From CAYXWM01 sp964468805 (GTDB lineage: Bacteria > Bacillota > Clostridia > Lachnospirales > WRBF01), in contig CAYXWM010000003.1 of assembly GCA_964468805.1 (NCBI GenBank), positions 1-64,000 of the forward strand: 64,000 nucleotides of DNA. The letters run 5' to 3'. The position numbers and the translations under genes were made by a program. The notes beneath the pieces were generated by a model, which was not told the DNA's origin, made no database searches, and worked only from the letters and a program-made list of their open reading frames with translations. This document shows, piece by piece, positions 52,595 to 61,882 of this stretch; within the stretch, counting starts at the first letter, position 1, and every line of letters begins with the position of its first letter.

Positions 52595-52879
52595 TTATAA
52601 CTGTTTATAAAGATTTACTTCAGATGGTGCTTCGACCAGAGGTCCCAAAAGAGGAACTATTTCCTTGTAGTGCTTGGAGTTATTGTGCAACTCTATTGCT
52701 TTTTCATCGTCCCAAAGCTCGATAAAAGTAAGTATTCGAGGATTTTTAATATCTTGGTGAAGATTATATACTTGACATCCTTCTTCTTTTTGGCTGCCTT
52801 CTATTAAGGGGGCCGCAACTTTTATAAATTCTTCCACACAGCCTTCTTTTACGATATTCTTTGCAATTATGGTTATCAT
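52595..52879 (-). CDS. Putative quinol monooxygenase, ABM domain
   Basis: A 94-residue ferredoxin-like ABM protein: MITIIAKNIVKEGCVEEFIK, GCQVYNLHQDIKNPRILTFI and ELWDDEKAIELHN with the YgiN-type order. Such proteins work on quinols or polyketides, or remove electrophiles. AAAGGAGATGT precedes the ATG. Likely co-transcribed with the nitroreductase gene. Confidence 0.85.
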   Translation of the reverse strand: MITIIAKNIVKEGCVEEFIKVAAPLIEGSQKEEGCQVYNLHQDIKNPRILTFIELWDDEKAIELHNNSKHYKEIVPLLGPLVEAPSEVNLYKQL

Positions 52880-53491
52880 AATACATCTCCTTTGTATAAA
52901 GAATATTAAACTTTGCTGTTACTTTGATAATATTAATAAAAACTCGGTGCATCTAAAAGTATAACACAATTTCCGGCAAAACTACAATCAAAATATCTAA
53001 TCGTAAATTTTGCAGGACAACAGGAAATAAGGCTATACAAAGTAGTATAGCCTTATTGAGCGCTCCGGCGGCCGGCAAAGCAATATATGAACGGAGTATA
53101 TCTCCGGGGTTTTAGCTTTATTATCAAAAGAACTTGCATCCAAACAAGCCAGGGTTTGACGACCGTCTTGATATAGTATATTCTTGGGGTCAAGCAGGGG
53201 TGACACTTTGTACAAATTTTTTAGTACGTGAGATTTAATCCTTAACCCACTCAAAAGCTTAGTTTTACTATTGATAATAAAAATAAGTAATGTTATAATA
53301 CCTTGAACAAAAAAAATCGTTATGTTTCCCATAGTTTTGAAGTGACTGTCAGACAAGAGTAAGGGAGAACATAAACAGACTTCTTCGAAACTGCTTTACG
53401 GTATAATACGCCGCTGTTTTTTTGCGGTGTTTTTTGGTCGGTATAATTAATTTCGAAAGATGTCTGATATAATTTTATCCCAAGGAGGACA
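52880..53491. other. Intergenic region without a supported gene
   Basis: A 107-codon minus-strand frame (53033-53356) has protein-like stretches (DGRQTLACLDASSFDNKAK) but its last codons lie inside a terminator-like stem (AAGGCTATAC / GTATAGCCTT, 53029-53054) and it has no ribosome site, so I do not call it. A second hairpin with T tract lies at 53408-53435, and TATAAT boxes occur at 53402 and 53442. Confidence 0.5.
53408..53435 (+). terminator. Hairpin with T tract upstream of the amino acid ABC operon
   Basis: ACGCCGC / GCGGTGT (one G-U) around TGTTTTTTT, followed by TTTTT. It ends leftward transcription into the operon or acts as an attenuator, because a TATAAT lies just before it. Confidence 0.65.
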
Positions 53492-54226
53492 ATGATGCGT
53501 AAGACCTTAATTTTATCAGTTTTGGCATTAAGCTTGCTTTTATCGGCTTGCTCTGCTGAGAAGAAAAAACTCGTAATGGGAACCGAACCCGGGTTTGCCC
53601 CTTACGAATACCTTGACGGAAACGTGGTAGCCGGGGTAGACGTGGATATCGCAAACGAAATAGCAAAAGATCTGGGCATGGAACTGGACATTAAAACTAT
53701 GGACTTTGACGGAGCCTTACTTGCAGTTCAACAAGGAAGCGTAGACTTTGTTGCCGCAGGCGTTTCTGTTTCCGAAGATCGTAAGGAAAACATGGATTTC
53801 AGCATTGAATACGCTATCTCCAAACAAATCATCGTTGTAAACGAGACAAATACCAACATTAACGGTCCCGAGGATCTTAACGGCAAAAAAGTCGCTGTTC
53901 AACAAGGAACCGTAGCAGACTTAGAATTATCCGATGTAGAAGCGTATCAATGTGATGTAAAACGCTATACCCGTTATGTACAAGCAGTTGAGGATTTAAA
54001 GAACAATAAAATCGACTGTATTGTAATGGATATTTTACCCGCCACAGAAATCGTAAAAGCTAACCCTTCTTTACTTATTCGTGAAAATGAAGTGTTAATT
54101 GATAAGTATGCAATTGCAGTTAAAAAAGGCAACCAAGAAATGGTTGACAAAATCAATAAAACTTTGAAACGTCTTATCGACGAAGGCAAAATCGACGAAT
54201 TTACAGTAAAACATACGTCCGGGTGA
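53492..54226 (+). CDS. Polar amino acid ABC transporter, substrate-binding lipoprotein
   Basis: A 244-residue periplasmic-type binding protein (HisJ/GlnH family). Signal peptide ends in the lipobox LLSACS, lipidation at Cys20. KLVMGTEPGFAPYEYLDGN opens domain one, VDVDIANEIAKDLGMEL and FDGALLAVQQGSVDFVAAGV are the ligand-site segments. Two ATGs compete (53492, 53495); AAGGAGG suits the second slightly better. First gene of a three-gene operon. The amino acid imported cannot be told from sequence alone. Confidence 0.9.
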   Translation: MMRKTLILSVLALSLLLSACSAEKKKLVMGTEPGFAPYEYLDGNVVAGVDVDIANEIAKDLGMELDIKTMDFDGALLAVQQGSVDFVAAGVSVSEDRKENMDFSIEYAISKQIIVVNETNTNINGPEDLNGKKVAVQQGTVADLELSDVEAYQCDVKRYTRYVQAVEDLKNNKIDCIVMDILPATEIVKANPSLLIRENEVLIDKYAIAVKKGNQEMVDKINKTLKRLIDEGKIDEFTVKHTSG

Positions 54227-54230
54227 CAAT

Positions 54231-54944
54231 ATGATTGACGGTTTCTTTAATTTTTTTGCTCAACTTTGGAGTAAATTTGATGCTGCTTTTTTTGTCAAAG
54301 ACAGATATTGGGTTTACTTGGACGGTCTTCGTTATACCTTGGAAATATCTTTCTATGCCATAATTATCGGCGTGCTTATCGGTATTTTGGTAGCTGTTGG
54401 TAATTATATGGCTGATAATTCCAAGAAATTTCGTTGGCTAAGATACATTTTCGGGTGCTACGTACAGGTTGTGCGTGGCACTCCCGTAGTTTTACAGCTA
54501 CTTATTATTTATAACTTTATTTTTGCCGGTCTTGCCGAGCCGGTTTGGGCGGCTGTGCTTGCCTTCGGTCTTAATTCCGGTGCCTATGTGTCGGAAATTA
54601 TCCGCGGCGGAATTAACTCCATTGACAAAGGTCAAATGGAAGCAGGACGCTCTTTGGGTTTCGGACCTTGGCAGACAATGAAACTTATTATTCTACCCCA
54701 AGCCATTAAAAACATTATTCCGGCCTTGGGAAACGAATTTGTTGTTCTTATTAAGGAAACATCCATAGCAGGTATAATCGCCGTAACGGATATTACAAAG
54801 GCAGCTCAATACATCGGTAACAGTACATATGATATTTTGACGCCTTTATGCATAACCGCTGTGGCATATTTGATTTTGGTACTGGCCTTATCCCGGTTGA
54901 TAGCCTACGTAGAAAGGAGATTGTCTCAAGGTGATAGAAGTTAA
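54231..54944 (+). CDS. Polar amino acid ABC transporter, permease
   Basis: A 237-residue HisM/GlnP-type permease with about five helices. FVKDRYWVYLDGLRYTLEIS begins the membrane part, and the EAA loop reads EAGRSLGFGPWQTMKLIILP, the interface with the ATPase. It starts 4 bp after the binding-protein stop and overlaps the ATPase by 14 bp. Confidence 0.93.
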   Translation: MIDGFFNFFAQLWSKFDAAFFVKDRYWVYLDGLRYTLEISFYAIIIGVLIGILVAVGNYMADNSKKFRWLRYIFGCYVQVVRGTPVVLQLLIIYNFIFAGLAEPVWAAVLAFGLNSGAYVSEIIRGGINSIDKGQMEAGRSLGFGPWQTMKLIILPQAIKNIIPALGNEFVVLIKETSIAGIIAVTDITKAAQYIGNSTYDILTPLCITAVAYLILVLALSRLIAYVERRLSQGDRS

Positions 54945-55653
54945 GAATTTAGTAAAATCGTTTGGAGACAATACGGTCCTCTGCGGTATTAACGAACGTA
55001 TCAAACCGGGCGAAAAGGTAGTAATAATCGGTCCTTCCGGTTCCGGAAAATCTACTTTTTTGCGTTGCCTCAACCTTTTGGAAGAGCCGACAAGCGGTCA
55101 AATCATTTTTGAAGGCGTGGATATTACCGATCCCAAAAGTGATATTAATAAAATGCGTCAAAAATTGGGGATGGTGTTTCAGCAATTTAACCTATTTCCA
55201 CATCTGACAGTTTTGCGAAACATCACCATAGCTCCAACCGTACTCAATATTATGACTGCAAAAGAAGCTAACCAAAAAGCCTATGAACTTCTGGAACGTA
55301 TAGGTCTGGCAGACAAAGCCGAGTCCTACCCCAACCAACTTTCCGGCGGTCAAAAACAACGTATAGCCATAGTACGTGCTTTGGCTATGAACCCTGATGT
55401 TATGCTTTTTGACGAACCAACTTCCGCCCTAGACCCGGAAATGGTAGGCGAAGTTTTGGAACTCATGCGTAATTTGGCCGAGGACGGCATGACCATGGTG
55501 GTAGTAACCCACGAAATGGGCTTTGCCCGTGAAGTAGGAACTCGTGTTCTTTTTATGGACAAGGGTCAAATTCTCGAACAAAATGAACCCAAAACCTTTT
55601 TCTCAGAGCCAAAAAACAAGAGATTACAGGAATTTTTGGCAAAGGTTCTTTGA
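54931..55653 (+). CDS. Polar amino acid ABC transporter, ATP-binding subunit
   Basis: A 240-residue ATPase (GlnQ/HisP type): Walker A GPSGSGKST at about 34, FQQFNLFPHLTVLRNI, signature LSGGQKQRIAI, Walker B VMLFDEPTSALDPE and TTHEMG-like switch (here VVTHEMG). GTG start with GGAG 13 nt upstream, overlapping the permease gene. Completes the importer. Confidence 0.95.
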   Translation: MIEVKNLVKSFGDNTVLCGINERIKPGEKVVIIGPSGSGKSTFLRCLNLLEEPTSGQIIFEGVDITDPKSDINKMRQKLGMVFQQFNLFPHLTVLRNITIAPTVLNIMTAKEANQKAYELLERIGLADKAESYPNQLSGGQKQRIAIVRALAMNPDVMLFDEPTSALDPEMVGEVLELMRNLAEDGMTMVVVTHEMGFAREVGTRVLFMDKGQILEQNEPKTFFSEPKNKRLQEFLAKVL

Positions 55654-55677
55654 GAGTAATAACATATTTAAACATAC

Positions 55678-55716
55678 AAAAACCTCCTTTTGTCTCAGAC
55701 AATTAAGGAGGTTTTT
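55678..55716 (+). terminator. Rho-independent terminator of the amino acid ABC operon
   Basis: AAAAACCTCCTT / AAGGAGGTTTTT with TTGTCTCAGACAATT loop, itself holding a TTGTC/GACAA stem. Confidence 0.92.
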
Positions 55717-55786
55717 GTATGTACAGGGAATCAACTTCAACAAGAATATATTATTTTATATTCGGCTTTTTTGGATAGAGTGAGTT

Positions 55787-55833
55787 TGAGGGAGAAAGCT
55801 TTTTCGTCTTATAAAAAAAGTTTTCTCCCTCAA
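55787..55833. terminator. Large hairpin between the ABC operon and copA
   Basis: TTGAGGGAGAAAGCTTTTT pairs almost fully with AAAAAAAGTTTTCTCCCTCAA around CGTCTTAT, 19 bp before the copA stop. On the plus strand GGTTTTAATTATTT follows. It probably insulates the convergent transcripts. Confidence 0.7.
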
Positions 55834-55851
55834 GGTTTTAATTATTTGAAA

Positions 55852-58314
55852 TTATTTGTACGCCTTAAATCGTTTTAATCTCAAGGCATTGGACAGAACA
55901 GATACAGACGATAATGACATAGCTGCGGCGGCGAAAACGGGATTAAGCAAAGGACCGCCAAACAGGTAAAGTATACCTGCTGCTACCGGAATACCTGCAA
56001 CATTGTAGGCAAAAGCCCAGAACAGGTTCTGCTTGATGTTTTTAATAGTGCTTTTTGAAAGGCGGATTGCTGTGGGTACGTCCATTAGGTCACTGTGCAT
56101 AAGTACTATATCTGCACTTTCCATTGCTACGTCGGTGCCGCTACCTATGGCTATACCTATATCCGCCTGTGCCAAAGCAGGGGCATCATTTATACCGTCG
56201 CCAACCATGGCAACTTTTTTACCCTCTGATTGCAGCTTTTTGACTTCATTGGATTTATCCCCGGGCAAAACCTCGGAAAGCACCCTTGTAATACCTACTT
56301 GTTTGGCGATAGCTTCAGCAGTACGCTTGTTATCGCCTGTAATCATGGCAACTTCAATGCCCATTTCTGTAAGTTTTTTTATAGCCTTTGCACTGCTTGC
56401 CTTAACAACGTCTGCAACGGCTATAATACCGCAAAGTTGCTTATCTATAGCAATGTACATAGGCGTTTTGCCTTCACCTGCCAGGCGGTGTGATTCGTTT
56501 TCCATGCTTTCTGTTGCAATGTTCAGTTCGTTCATTAATTTAAAGTTACCCGCCAGAATTTCCGAGCCGTTTACGGTGACCTTGATTCCTCTGCCGGTAA
56601 TTGCCTCGAAATCCGTTACGGGAAGAAGGCTTAGATTCTCTGTTTCAGCACCCTTGACTATAGCTTCGCCCAGAGGATGTTCGCTTCCTTTTTCAGCAGA
56701 AGCGGCAAGTTGAAGAAGTTTATTCTTGTCAAATCCGTTTACGGTAATTACATCGGTTACTTGGGGTTTCCCCTCTGTAATTGTTCCTGTCTTATCGAAT
56801 ACTATAGTTTTAATTTTATGAGTAGTTTCAAGGGCTTCGCCGCCCTTAATAAGTATACCGTTTTCAGCACCCTTACCGGTTCCAACCATTATTGCAGTTG
56901 GTGTGGCCAGACCCAAGGCACAAGGACAAGCAATTACCAAAATTGCTATAAATACAGTAAGAGAAAAAACCAAGGATTGACCGCTAATCATCCAACCGGC
57001 AAATGCAATAACCGCTATCACAAACACTATAGGGACAAAGTAGCCGGAAACAATATCAGCCATTTGAGCAATAGGTGCCTTTGAGCTTTGAGCATCCTCA
57101 ACAAGCTTAATAATTTGTGCAAGTGCCGTATCGCTTCCTACCTTGGTTGCTTTGAACTTAATTAAGCCGTTTTTATTGATGCTTGCCGCATAAACCTTAT
57201 CTCCCGGCTTTTTATCGACCGGCATACTTTCGCCGGTTAACATAGCCTCGTCAATTGCTGTTGTTCCTTCTACCACTACTCCGTCAACAGGAATTTTTGA
57301 GCCGGGCTTAACAAGAATTATATCGTCTACCATAACATCTTCAATCAGTGTTTCGATTTCTGTGTTATTTTTAATTACAATGGCTGTTTTGGGTGCCAAA
57401 CCCATGAGTTTTTTAATAGCCTCGCTAGTTTTACCCTTAGAAACCGCTTCAAGAGATTTTCCCAACAGGATAAGCGTAATAATTACCCCTGCTGTTTCAA
57501 AGTATAAACCCTCAACGGAATGCATATCTCCGTTCCATATTTTATAGGTGGAAAATAGGCTGTAAATAACCGCGGCTGATGTACCTATTGCTATTAAGCT
57601 GTCCATATTGGGAGATCGAAGCCAAAGCGCACGAAAGCCCACCGTATAAAATCGAAAACCTGCAATTAAAATGGGAATAGTCAAGAAAATTTGAACCAAA
57701 GCAAAGTTAAGAGGGTTAGCCATAGGCTCTATAATCATTGGTACAGGTGCATTAAACCAAGGTAACATGGGTCCCATTGCAATATATAAAAGGGGTAAGG
57801 TGAAAATTACAGCAACGGTAAATTTTCTCCAAAGGGTTTTAATTTCTTTTTCTTTGCGAATTTTATCTTCGTCTACAGTTGATTTGTGAGCAATTTCCGA
57901 AGATTTGAACCCGGCTTTTTCAACAGCCTGCCTTACGGCGGACATACTTATCTTTTGTTGGTCTATTTCGCAGGTTAACCTCTCTGTTGCAAAATTAACG
58001 GTTACTGACTGAACCCCGTCAATTTTTCCTACTACCTTTTCTATTCTTTTTGCACAAGCGGCACAGGTCATGTCCATAATTTTCAGGGTGTTTGAGCTTT
58101 TAGTCCCGTGAATTTCAGCCTTAAATCCCGCTTTTTCTACGCTTTTTATAATGGCTTCAACTGATATAAGACTTTCATTTGCTTCCACAGCCATTTTTTC
58201 GGTGGTTAAATTAACCGAAACGGAATTTACCCCGTCGATTTTTTTGACCACCCTTTCAATTCTTGATGCACATGCGGCACAGGTCATACCGCTTATTTTA
58301 AATGTCTCTTTCAT
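55852..58314 (-). CDS. copA: Copper-exporting P-type ATPase
   Basis: An 820-residue P1B-ATPase. Two N-terminal metal-binding HMA domains carry GMTCAACASRIE (Cys12, Cys15) and DMTCAACAKRIE at about 83. Eight hydrophobic helices follow, with the copper-specific CPC in IACPCALGLATPT, phosphorylation DKTGTITEG, HP motif GSEHPLGEA and hinge MVGDGINDAPAL. It pumps Cu(I) out of the cytoplasm. Last gene of a three-gene operon with two cupredoxin-domain proteins (33 bp spacing). A GGAGG-like site precedes the start. Confidence 0.96.
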   Translation of the reverse strand: MKETFKISGMTCAACASRIERVVKKIDGVNSVSVNLTTEKMAVEANESLISVEAIIKSVEKAGFKAEIHGTKSSNTLKIMDMTCAACAKRIEKVVGKIDGVQSVTVNFATERLTCEIDQQKISMSAVRQAVEKAGFKSSEIAHKSTVDEDKIRKEKEIKTLWRKFTVAVIFTLPLLYIAMGPMLPWFNAPVPMIIEPMANPLNFALVQIFLTIPILIAGFRFYTVGFRALWLRSPNMDSLIAIGTSAAVIYSLFSTYKIWNGDMHSVEGLYFETAGVIITLILLGKSLEAVSKGKTSEAIKKLMGLAPKTAIVIKNNTEIETLIEDVMVDDIILVKPGSKIPVDGVVVEGTTAIDEAMLTGESMPVDKKPGDKVYAASINKNGLIKFKATKVGSDTALAQIIKLVEDAQSSKAPIAQMADIVSGYFVPIVFVIAVIAFAGWMISGQSLVFSLTVFIAILVIACPCALGLATPTAIMVGTGKGAENGILIKGGEALETTHKIKTIVFDKTGTITEGKPQVTDVITVNGFDKNKLLQLAASAEKGSEHPLGEAIVKGAETENLSLLPVTDFEAITGRGIKVTVNGSEILAGNFKLMNELNIATESMENESHRLAGEGKTPMYIAIDKQLCGIIAVADVVKASSAKAIKKLTEMGIEVAMITGDNKRTAEAIAKQVGITRVLSEVLPGDKSNEVKKLQSEGKKVAMVGDGINDAPALAQADIGIAIGSGTDVAMESADIVLMHSDLMDVPTAIRLSKSTIKNIKQNLFWAFAYNVAGIPVAAGILYLFGGPLLNPVFAAAAMSLSSVSVLSNALRLKRFKAYK

Positions 58315-58347
58315 AATGTATGTAGCCTCCGTTACTTACGATAAATA

Positions 58348-58923
58348 TTAAAATCCGCCTCCGCAACAACCGCCCAATCGGGGAAGTTCTGCTATTTGTT
58401 TCCGAATTTCAGCCTCATCATAGTTATTAATATCATCAACAACCGCAACAGTTGAATTTACCATACCCATCCAACAGCTGTATTGTATTACTCCCGTTTC
58501 GGTAGGCGTAAATTCTATAACGTTTTCACCTATATTTAAGGGTTGAGAAATTGCAAAATCCGGAATAATAATTTCGTTATTACAAGAATTTAGACTTTCA
58601 GCATCAGCAACAATCGTCCATTTAACGGAAATATCCTTTTGAACGATTAATGCAGGGTATCTGTAAGATTCAAGCTCTGTAGCGATTTCTTGAACATCCT
58701 CGTTGACTTTTGCTGTTTTAAATGACTTTGTTGAAGAAGGATTCTCCACTTTTGACCAATCGAAAGTATTATTGCGTTCCCTTAAAGTGTCGGGGCGTGA
58801 AGTATTTGTTTTGGGACGGTTGTTTCCGCCAAAACCAAGTTCATTTGAACCCATTACTGTAACTGCGGCAAAAAAAGCTATAGCCAAAACAGATATACTG
58901 ATAATAATGCCTTTCTTTTTCAT
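58348..58923 (-). CDS. Membrane-anchored cupredoxin-like protein with Cys-Cys tail
   Basis: A 191-residue protein. Residues about 5-25 are a signal or membrane anchor. A polar linker follows, then from about 90 an EfeO/PF13473-type cupredoxin domain whose ligand positions read NSCNNEIIIP and IQYSCWMGM. The last 8 residues (LGGCCGGGF) add two Cys that could also bind metal. The domain is about 60 percent identical by eye to the C-terminal domain of the next upstream gene, so the pair arose by duplication. Probably binds Cu outside the membrane and hands it to or from CopA (inferred). Confidence 0.75.
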   Translation of the reverse strand: MKKKGIIISISVLAIAFFAAVTVMGSNELGFGGNNRPKTNTSRPDTLRERNNTFDWSKVENPSSTKSFKTAKVNEDVQEIATELESYRYPALIVQKDISVKWTIVADAESLNSCNNEIIIPDFAISQPLNIGENVIEFTPTETGVIQYSCWMGMVNSTVAVVDDINNYDEAEIRKQIAELPRLGGCCGGGF

Positions 58924-58953
58924 TGCTTTACCTCTTTCCGTTTTTAAATATTT

Positions 58954-60276
58954 TTATTCCACGACGGTTATACTGCTTCTGATCATATTCATCCAACAGC
59001 TATAGGGAATGATCCCTGTTTCTGTTGGAGTAAATTCAACTATGTTATCTCCGGCTTGGAGCGGCTGATGGATCCTGTATGCCGGAATTATAATTGCATT
59101 GTTACAGCCGTTTAAGTTTTTTTCTTCAGCGTGTAAATTAAATAATACCGGAATGTCTTTTTTCACCGTTATAGGGGCGTAGCCTCTCCGAGAAACTTCT
59201 ATATTCACGACTTGGTATCCGTCTACTATTACCGGTTCAAAATCGCTTGTATCAGCGGTTTCTATACCGATAGCCGCAAAACCCGACATACTAAGCCCGG
59301 TATTAAACATACCCAAGCCCAGTATTACTACAAGCACAGCACTGACAGACATTAACTTTCCGGCGAATTTTTTTGATAAAAATGAGCTGACTGCCCCAAA
59401 TCCAAACATTAAGGGCGTTGTTCCAAGGCTAAATAAAAACATGGATATTGCACCTTGTACGGGGTTTCCCGTGGAAAGAGCGTACAATTGCATTGCTTGC
59501 AAAGGTCCGCAGGGCATAAGACCGTTCAACAGACCTACATACAGAGGGCCGGTAGTTTTTTCGCCTATTTTACTTGTCAAAAACTTGGGAAGTTTTAAAT
59601 TAAATCTCCGGAGCCAAGGGAATATATTAAGCATATTTAAGCCCATTATTATCATAAAAACACCGGCAAATAAAGCAACCGCTCCACGCATAACACCGCT
59701 AAAACTGATAACTGAGCCTAAAGCACCTACAATACCGCCGACTACGGTATAAGAAATAACACGCCCCAGGTTATATAAAAAACTCGGACGTAATTTGTCC
59801 GTCTTGTTTTCGCCGCTTGCTCCCACGCATTGAGAAAGGTTAATACCGCCACACATTCCGATACAATGTACCGAGGTTAAAAGACCGATAACAAACAAAG
59901 CGGCATAACCCATACCGGCTTTAGCTTCGGGGAAATAATTAAAAAATTCAAATCCTCCAAAACGATTCATAAGCATAGAAACTCCCAAAATAATGATTGC
60001 CGTAACGGCAAGTCGAGAGTAATTTACAGGCTCTGTCTTGTTTATGCTTTCCTTATTTTCTTTTACCTCATAATTAAGCGATGAGATGGTTTGTTTAATT
60101 TTTGAAAGGCTGACTTTCCTTTTATCAAAACTGACAGTGACTTTACCGGTCCCGTAACTTGACTTAACATTTTTTACGCCGTCTACAGCTTTTAACTTTT
60201 TCTCTATCCTTGCTTCACAGCCGCTGCATGTCATGCCGCTTACCGCCAATTCCTCTGTAACAAAATATTCCGCCAT
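58954..60276 (-). CDS. HMA - TauE/DsbD-like membrane protein - cupredoxin fusion
   Basis: A 440-residue three-part protein. Residues 10-75 are a cytoplasmic HMA domain with SGMTCSGC (Cys17, Cys20). About 85-320 is a six-helix sulfite-exporter TauE/DsbD_2-type membrane domain (VIGLLTSVHCIGMCGGINLS, GLLNGLMPCGPLQAM). From about 335 a cupredoxin domain follows (NGCNNAIIIPAYRI, IIPYSCWMNMI). It unites a cytoplasmic Cu-binding domain, a membrane channel with conserved Cys-Met and an outer Cu site in one chain, so it may move Cu across the membrane. ATG 60276 follows GGAGGTGC. First gene of the copper operon. Confidence 0.8.
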   Translation of the reverse strand: MAEYFVTEELAVSGMTCSGCEARIEKKLKAVDGVKNVKSSYGTGKVTVSFDKRKVSLSKIKQTISSLNYEVKENKESINKTEPVNYSRLAVTAIIILGVSMLMNRFGGFEFFNYFPEAKAGMGYAALFVIGLLTSVHCIGMCGGINLSQCVGASGENKTDKLRPSFLYNLGRVISYTVVGGIVGALGSVISFSGVMRGAVALFAGVFMIIMGLNMLNIFPWLRRFNLKLPKFLTSKIGEKTTGPLYVGLLNGLMPCGPLQAMQLYALSTGNPVQGAISMFLFSLGTTPLMFGFGAVSSFLSKKFAGKLMSVSAVLVVILGLGMFNTGLSMSGFAAIGIETADTSDFEPVIVDGYQVVNIEVSRRGYAPITVKKDIPVLFNLHAEEKNLNGCNNAIIIPAYRIHQPLQAGDNIVEFTPTETGIIPYSCWMNMIRSSITVVE

Positions 60277-60307
60277 TTTGCACCTCCGCAAACTCTTTAG
60301 CTTTCCT

Positions 60308-60382
60308 ATTCTCGGTTTATTTATTATAAAATAAAATATAAATGTGTAGATTATATGGAGATGTTATTAAAACGCCGAGAAT
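60308..60382 (-). promoter_or_regulatory. Separated inverted repeat around the copper operon promoter region
   Basis: CCGAGAAT (60375-60382) and ATTCTCGG (60308-60315) are perfect 8-bp arms, 59 bases apart, enclosing the AT-rich promoter region of the copper operon. Could be a pair of operator half-sites or the base of a leader stem. Confidence 0.4.
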
Positions 60383-60394
60383 TTTACTCATCAG

Positions 60395-60450
60395 AAAAAA
60401 TACCCTACGCAAAACGATTAATAAACCGCTGTCAGCGTAGGGTATTTTTT
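60395..60450 (-). terminator. Terminator of the two-component operon
   Basis: AAAAAATACCCTACGC / GCGTAGGGTATTTTTT, a perfect 16-bp stem with a 24-nt loop; T-rich on the 3' side on both strands. Separates the sensor kinase gene from the copper operon. Confidence 0.9.
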
Positions 60451-60493
60451 TATTTACTGAAATTAAGTAATCCATTATATACGAAATAATTCT

Positions 60494-61882
60494 TTATATT
60501 TTCGGGATAGTTACAGTGAATTTACTGCCTCTGCCTTCTTGGCTTTCTACTGTAATTTTTCCGTTATGAGCGTTTATTATGGCTTTAACTACAGAAAGGC
60601 CTATACCGGAGCCGCCGGTACTCCTTGCCCTTGAACTGTCGGTACGATATAAATGTTCAAAAATAAGGGGTAAATCTTTTTGGGCAATACCCACGCCGGT
60701 ATCGGTTACGGAAAATTCCAAGGTGCTTTTATCTTCTTTAACAACTATATTTATTTCTCCGCCCTTTTCCGAATATTTTACCGCATTGGAAATAAGATTC
60801 AAAATAACCCTGCTGATTTTATCCCTGTCGGCAGTAATACTACAAGGTTGGGCTTCAAGGTATAGTGTAAGGTTTTTTTCATTTAAATCTGCTTCAAAAG
60901 TTAAAATGGTTTGTTTTAACAAAGTGGAAAAGTCGAATTTTTCTTTATAAAGAGCCATGCTGTCATTTTCTATTTCAACGATTTTATCTATTTCCGATAC
61001 CATTCTTGATAAGCGAAGTATTTCCGCATGTAAACTTTCCATTCGCTCTGTTGTTGGCTCGAATATTCCGTCTATTATTCCTTCCAAATTAGATTGAATT
61101 GCCGCAAGAGGCGTTCTAAACTCATGGGCATAATCCCTTGCCATTCTCTTTTTTAATTCCTGCTGTAACTCAAGACTGCTTGCCAAGCTGTTTACGCTAC
61201 CTATTAATCCGTCTATTTCTTTGGTGTTGGATTTAAAGTTTATGCGGTCGGAATAGTTTCCCTTTTCAATTTCATTTGTTTTTATGGTAACTTTTTTAAT
61301 GGGTTTCGAAATTTTGCTTGCCATAACATATCCAACGGTTAGGGCTATAAACAAAAAAATAAACGAAGCCTTAACGAAAAGATTGTTTAATAAATTCATA
61401 AATTTAATATCGTTATCCCTGTAATAAAACGGCCCATAAAAACCTATGGAAACTGTTCCGTGGTCCCTACCGTTTTTAATAAGAGGGTAGCTTTTTTCCG
61501 AATATTTGCCTTCAAAATTGGGATAACGCTGTCTCATTGTTTGTTCCATTGCGTTAATCATATTTTCACAACGCAAATTATCATAACAGCTCATGCAAAA
61601 AATTTCATTTCCGTTGGGGTCCTTAACCATTAGAATAATTCCTTCATTTAGGGCGTTTTGCCCCAGAGACAGAAGAAATTCGTTGCTCGGTATTTTGTCA
61701 GCGTCAAATTGTGCCAAAACAGTTTGAACATAATCCAGGTTTTTTTGTTCCTGTCTGTCCCGGACATAACTTTGAAAATATTTCTCTAACAGAATATTGG
61801 CAATAGTTGCCAGCGAGAACACCAAAAACATGGAAAGCAGAACATACGAAATTATCAGCCTTACTTTTAATCCCAATTTCAT
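60494..61882 (-). CDS. Sensor histidine kinase with Cys/Met-rich extracytoplasmic domain
   Basis: A 462-residue kinase. Helix at about 10-32; sensor part 35-165; second helix about 172-192; HAMP to 245; dimerisation/phosphotransfer domain with His in DYAHEFRTPLAAIQ at about 255; ATPase domain with NLISNAVKYSE, DTGVGIAQKDL and GGSGIGLSVV. The outer domain contains CMSCYDNLRCENM, with three Cys and two Met in 13 residues, a plausible metal site. It overlaps the response regulator by 4 bp. Located next to the copper operon, it is a good candidate copper sensor (inference). Confidence 0.9.
   Translation of the reverse strand: MKLGLKVRLIISYVLLSMFLVFSLATIANILLEKYFQSYVRDRQEQKNLDYVQTVLAQFDADKIPSNEFLLSLGQNALNEGIILMVKDPNGNEIFCMSCYDNLRCENMINAMEQTMRQRYPNFEGKYSEKSYPLIKNGRDHGTVSIGFYGPFYYRDNDIKFMNLLNNLFVKASFIFLFIALTVGYVMASKISKPIKKVTIKTNEIEKGNYSDRINFKSNTKEIDGLIGSVNSLASSLELQQELKKRMARDYAHEFRTPLAAIQSNLEGIIDGIFEPTTERMESLHAEILRLSRMVSEIDKIVEIENDSMALYKEKFDFSTLLKQTILTFEADLNEKNLTLYLEAQPCSITADRDKISRVILNLISNAVKYSEKGGEINIVVKEDKSTLEFSVTDTGVGIAQKDLPLIFEHLYRTDSSRARSTGGSGIGLSVVKAIINAHNGKITVESQEGRGSKFTVTIPKI

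Noticed and set aside
53033..53356. 107-codon minus-strand frame with protein-like C-terminal part
   Set aside because: No ribosome site, and its last codons form part of a terminator-like stem; kept as intergenic with a remark.
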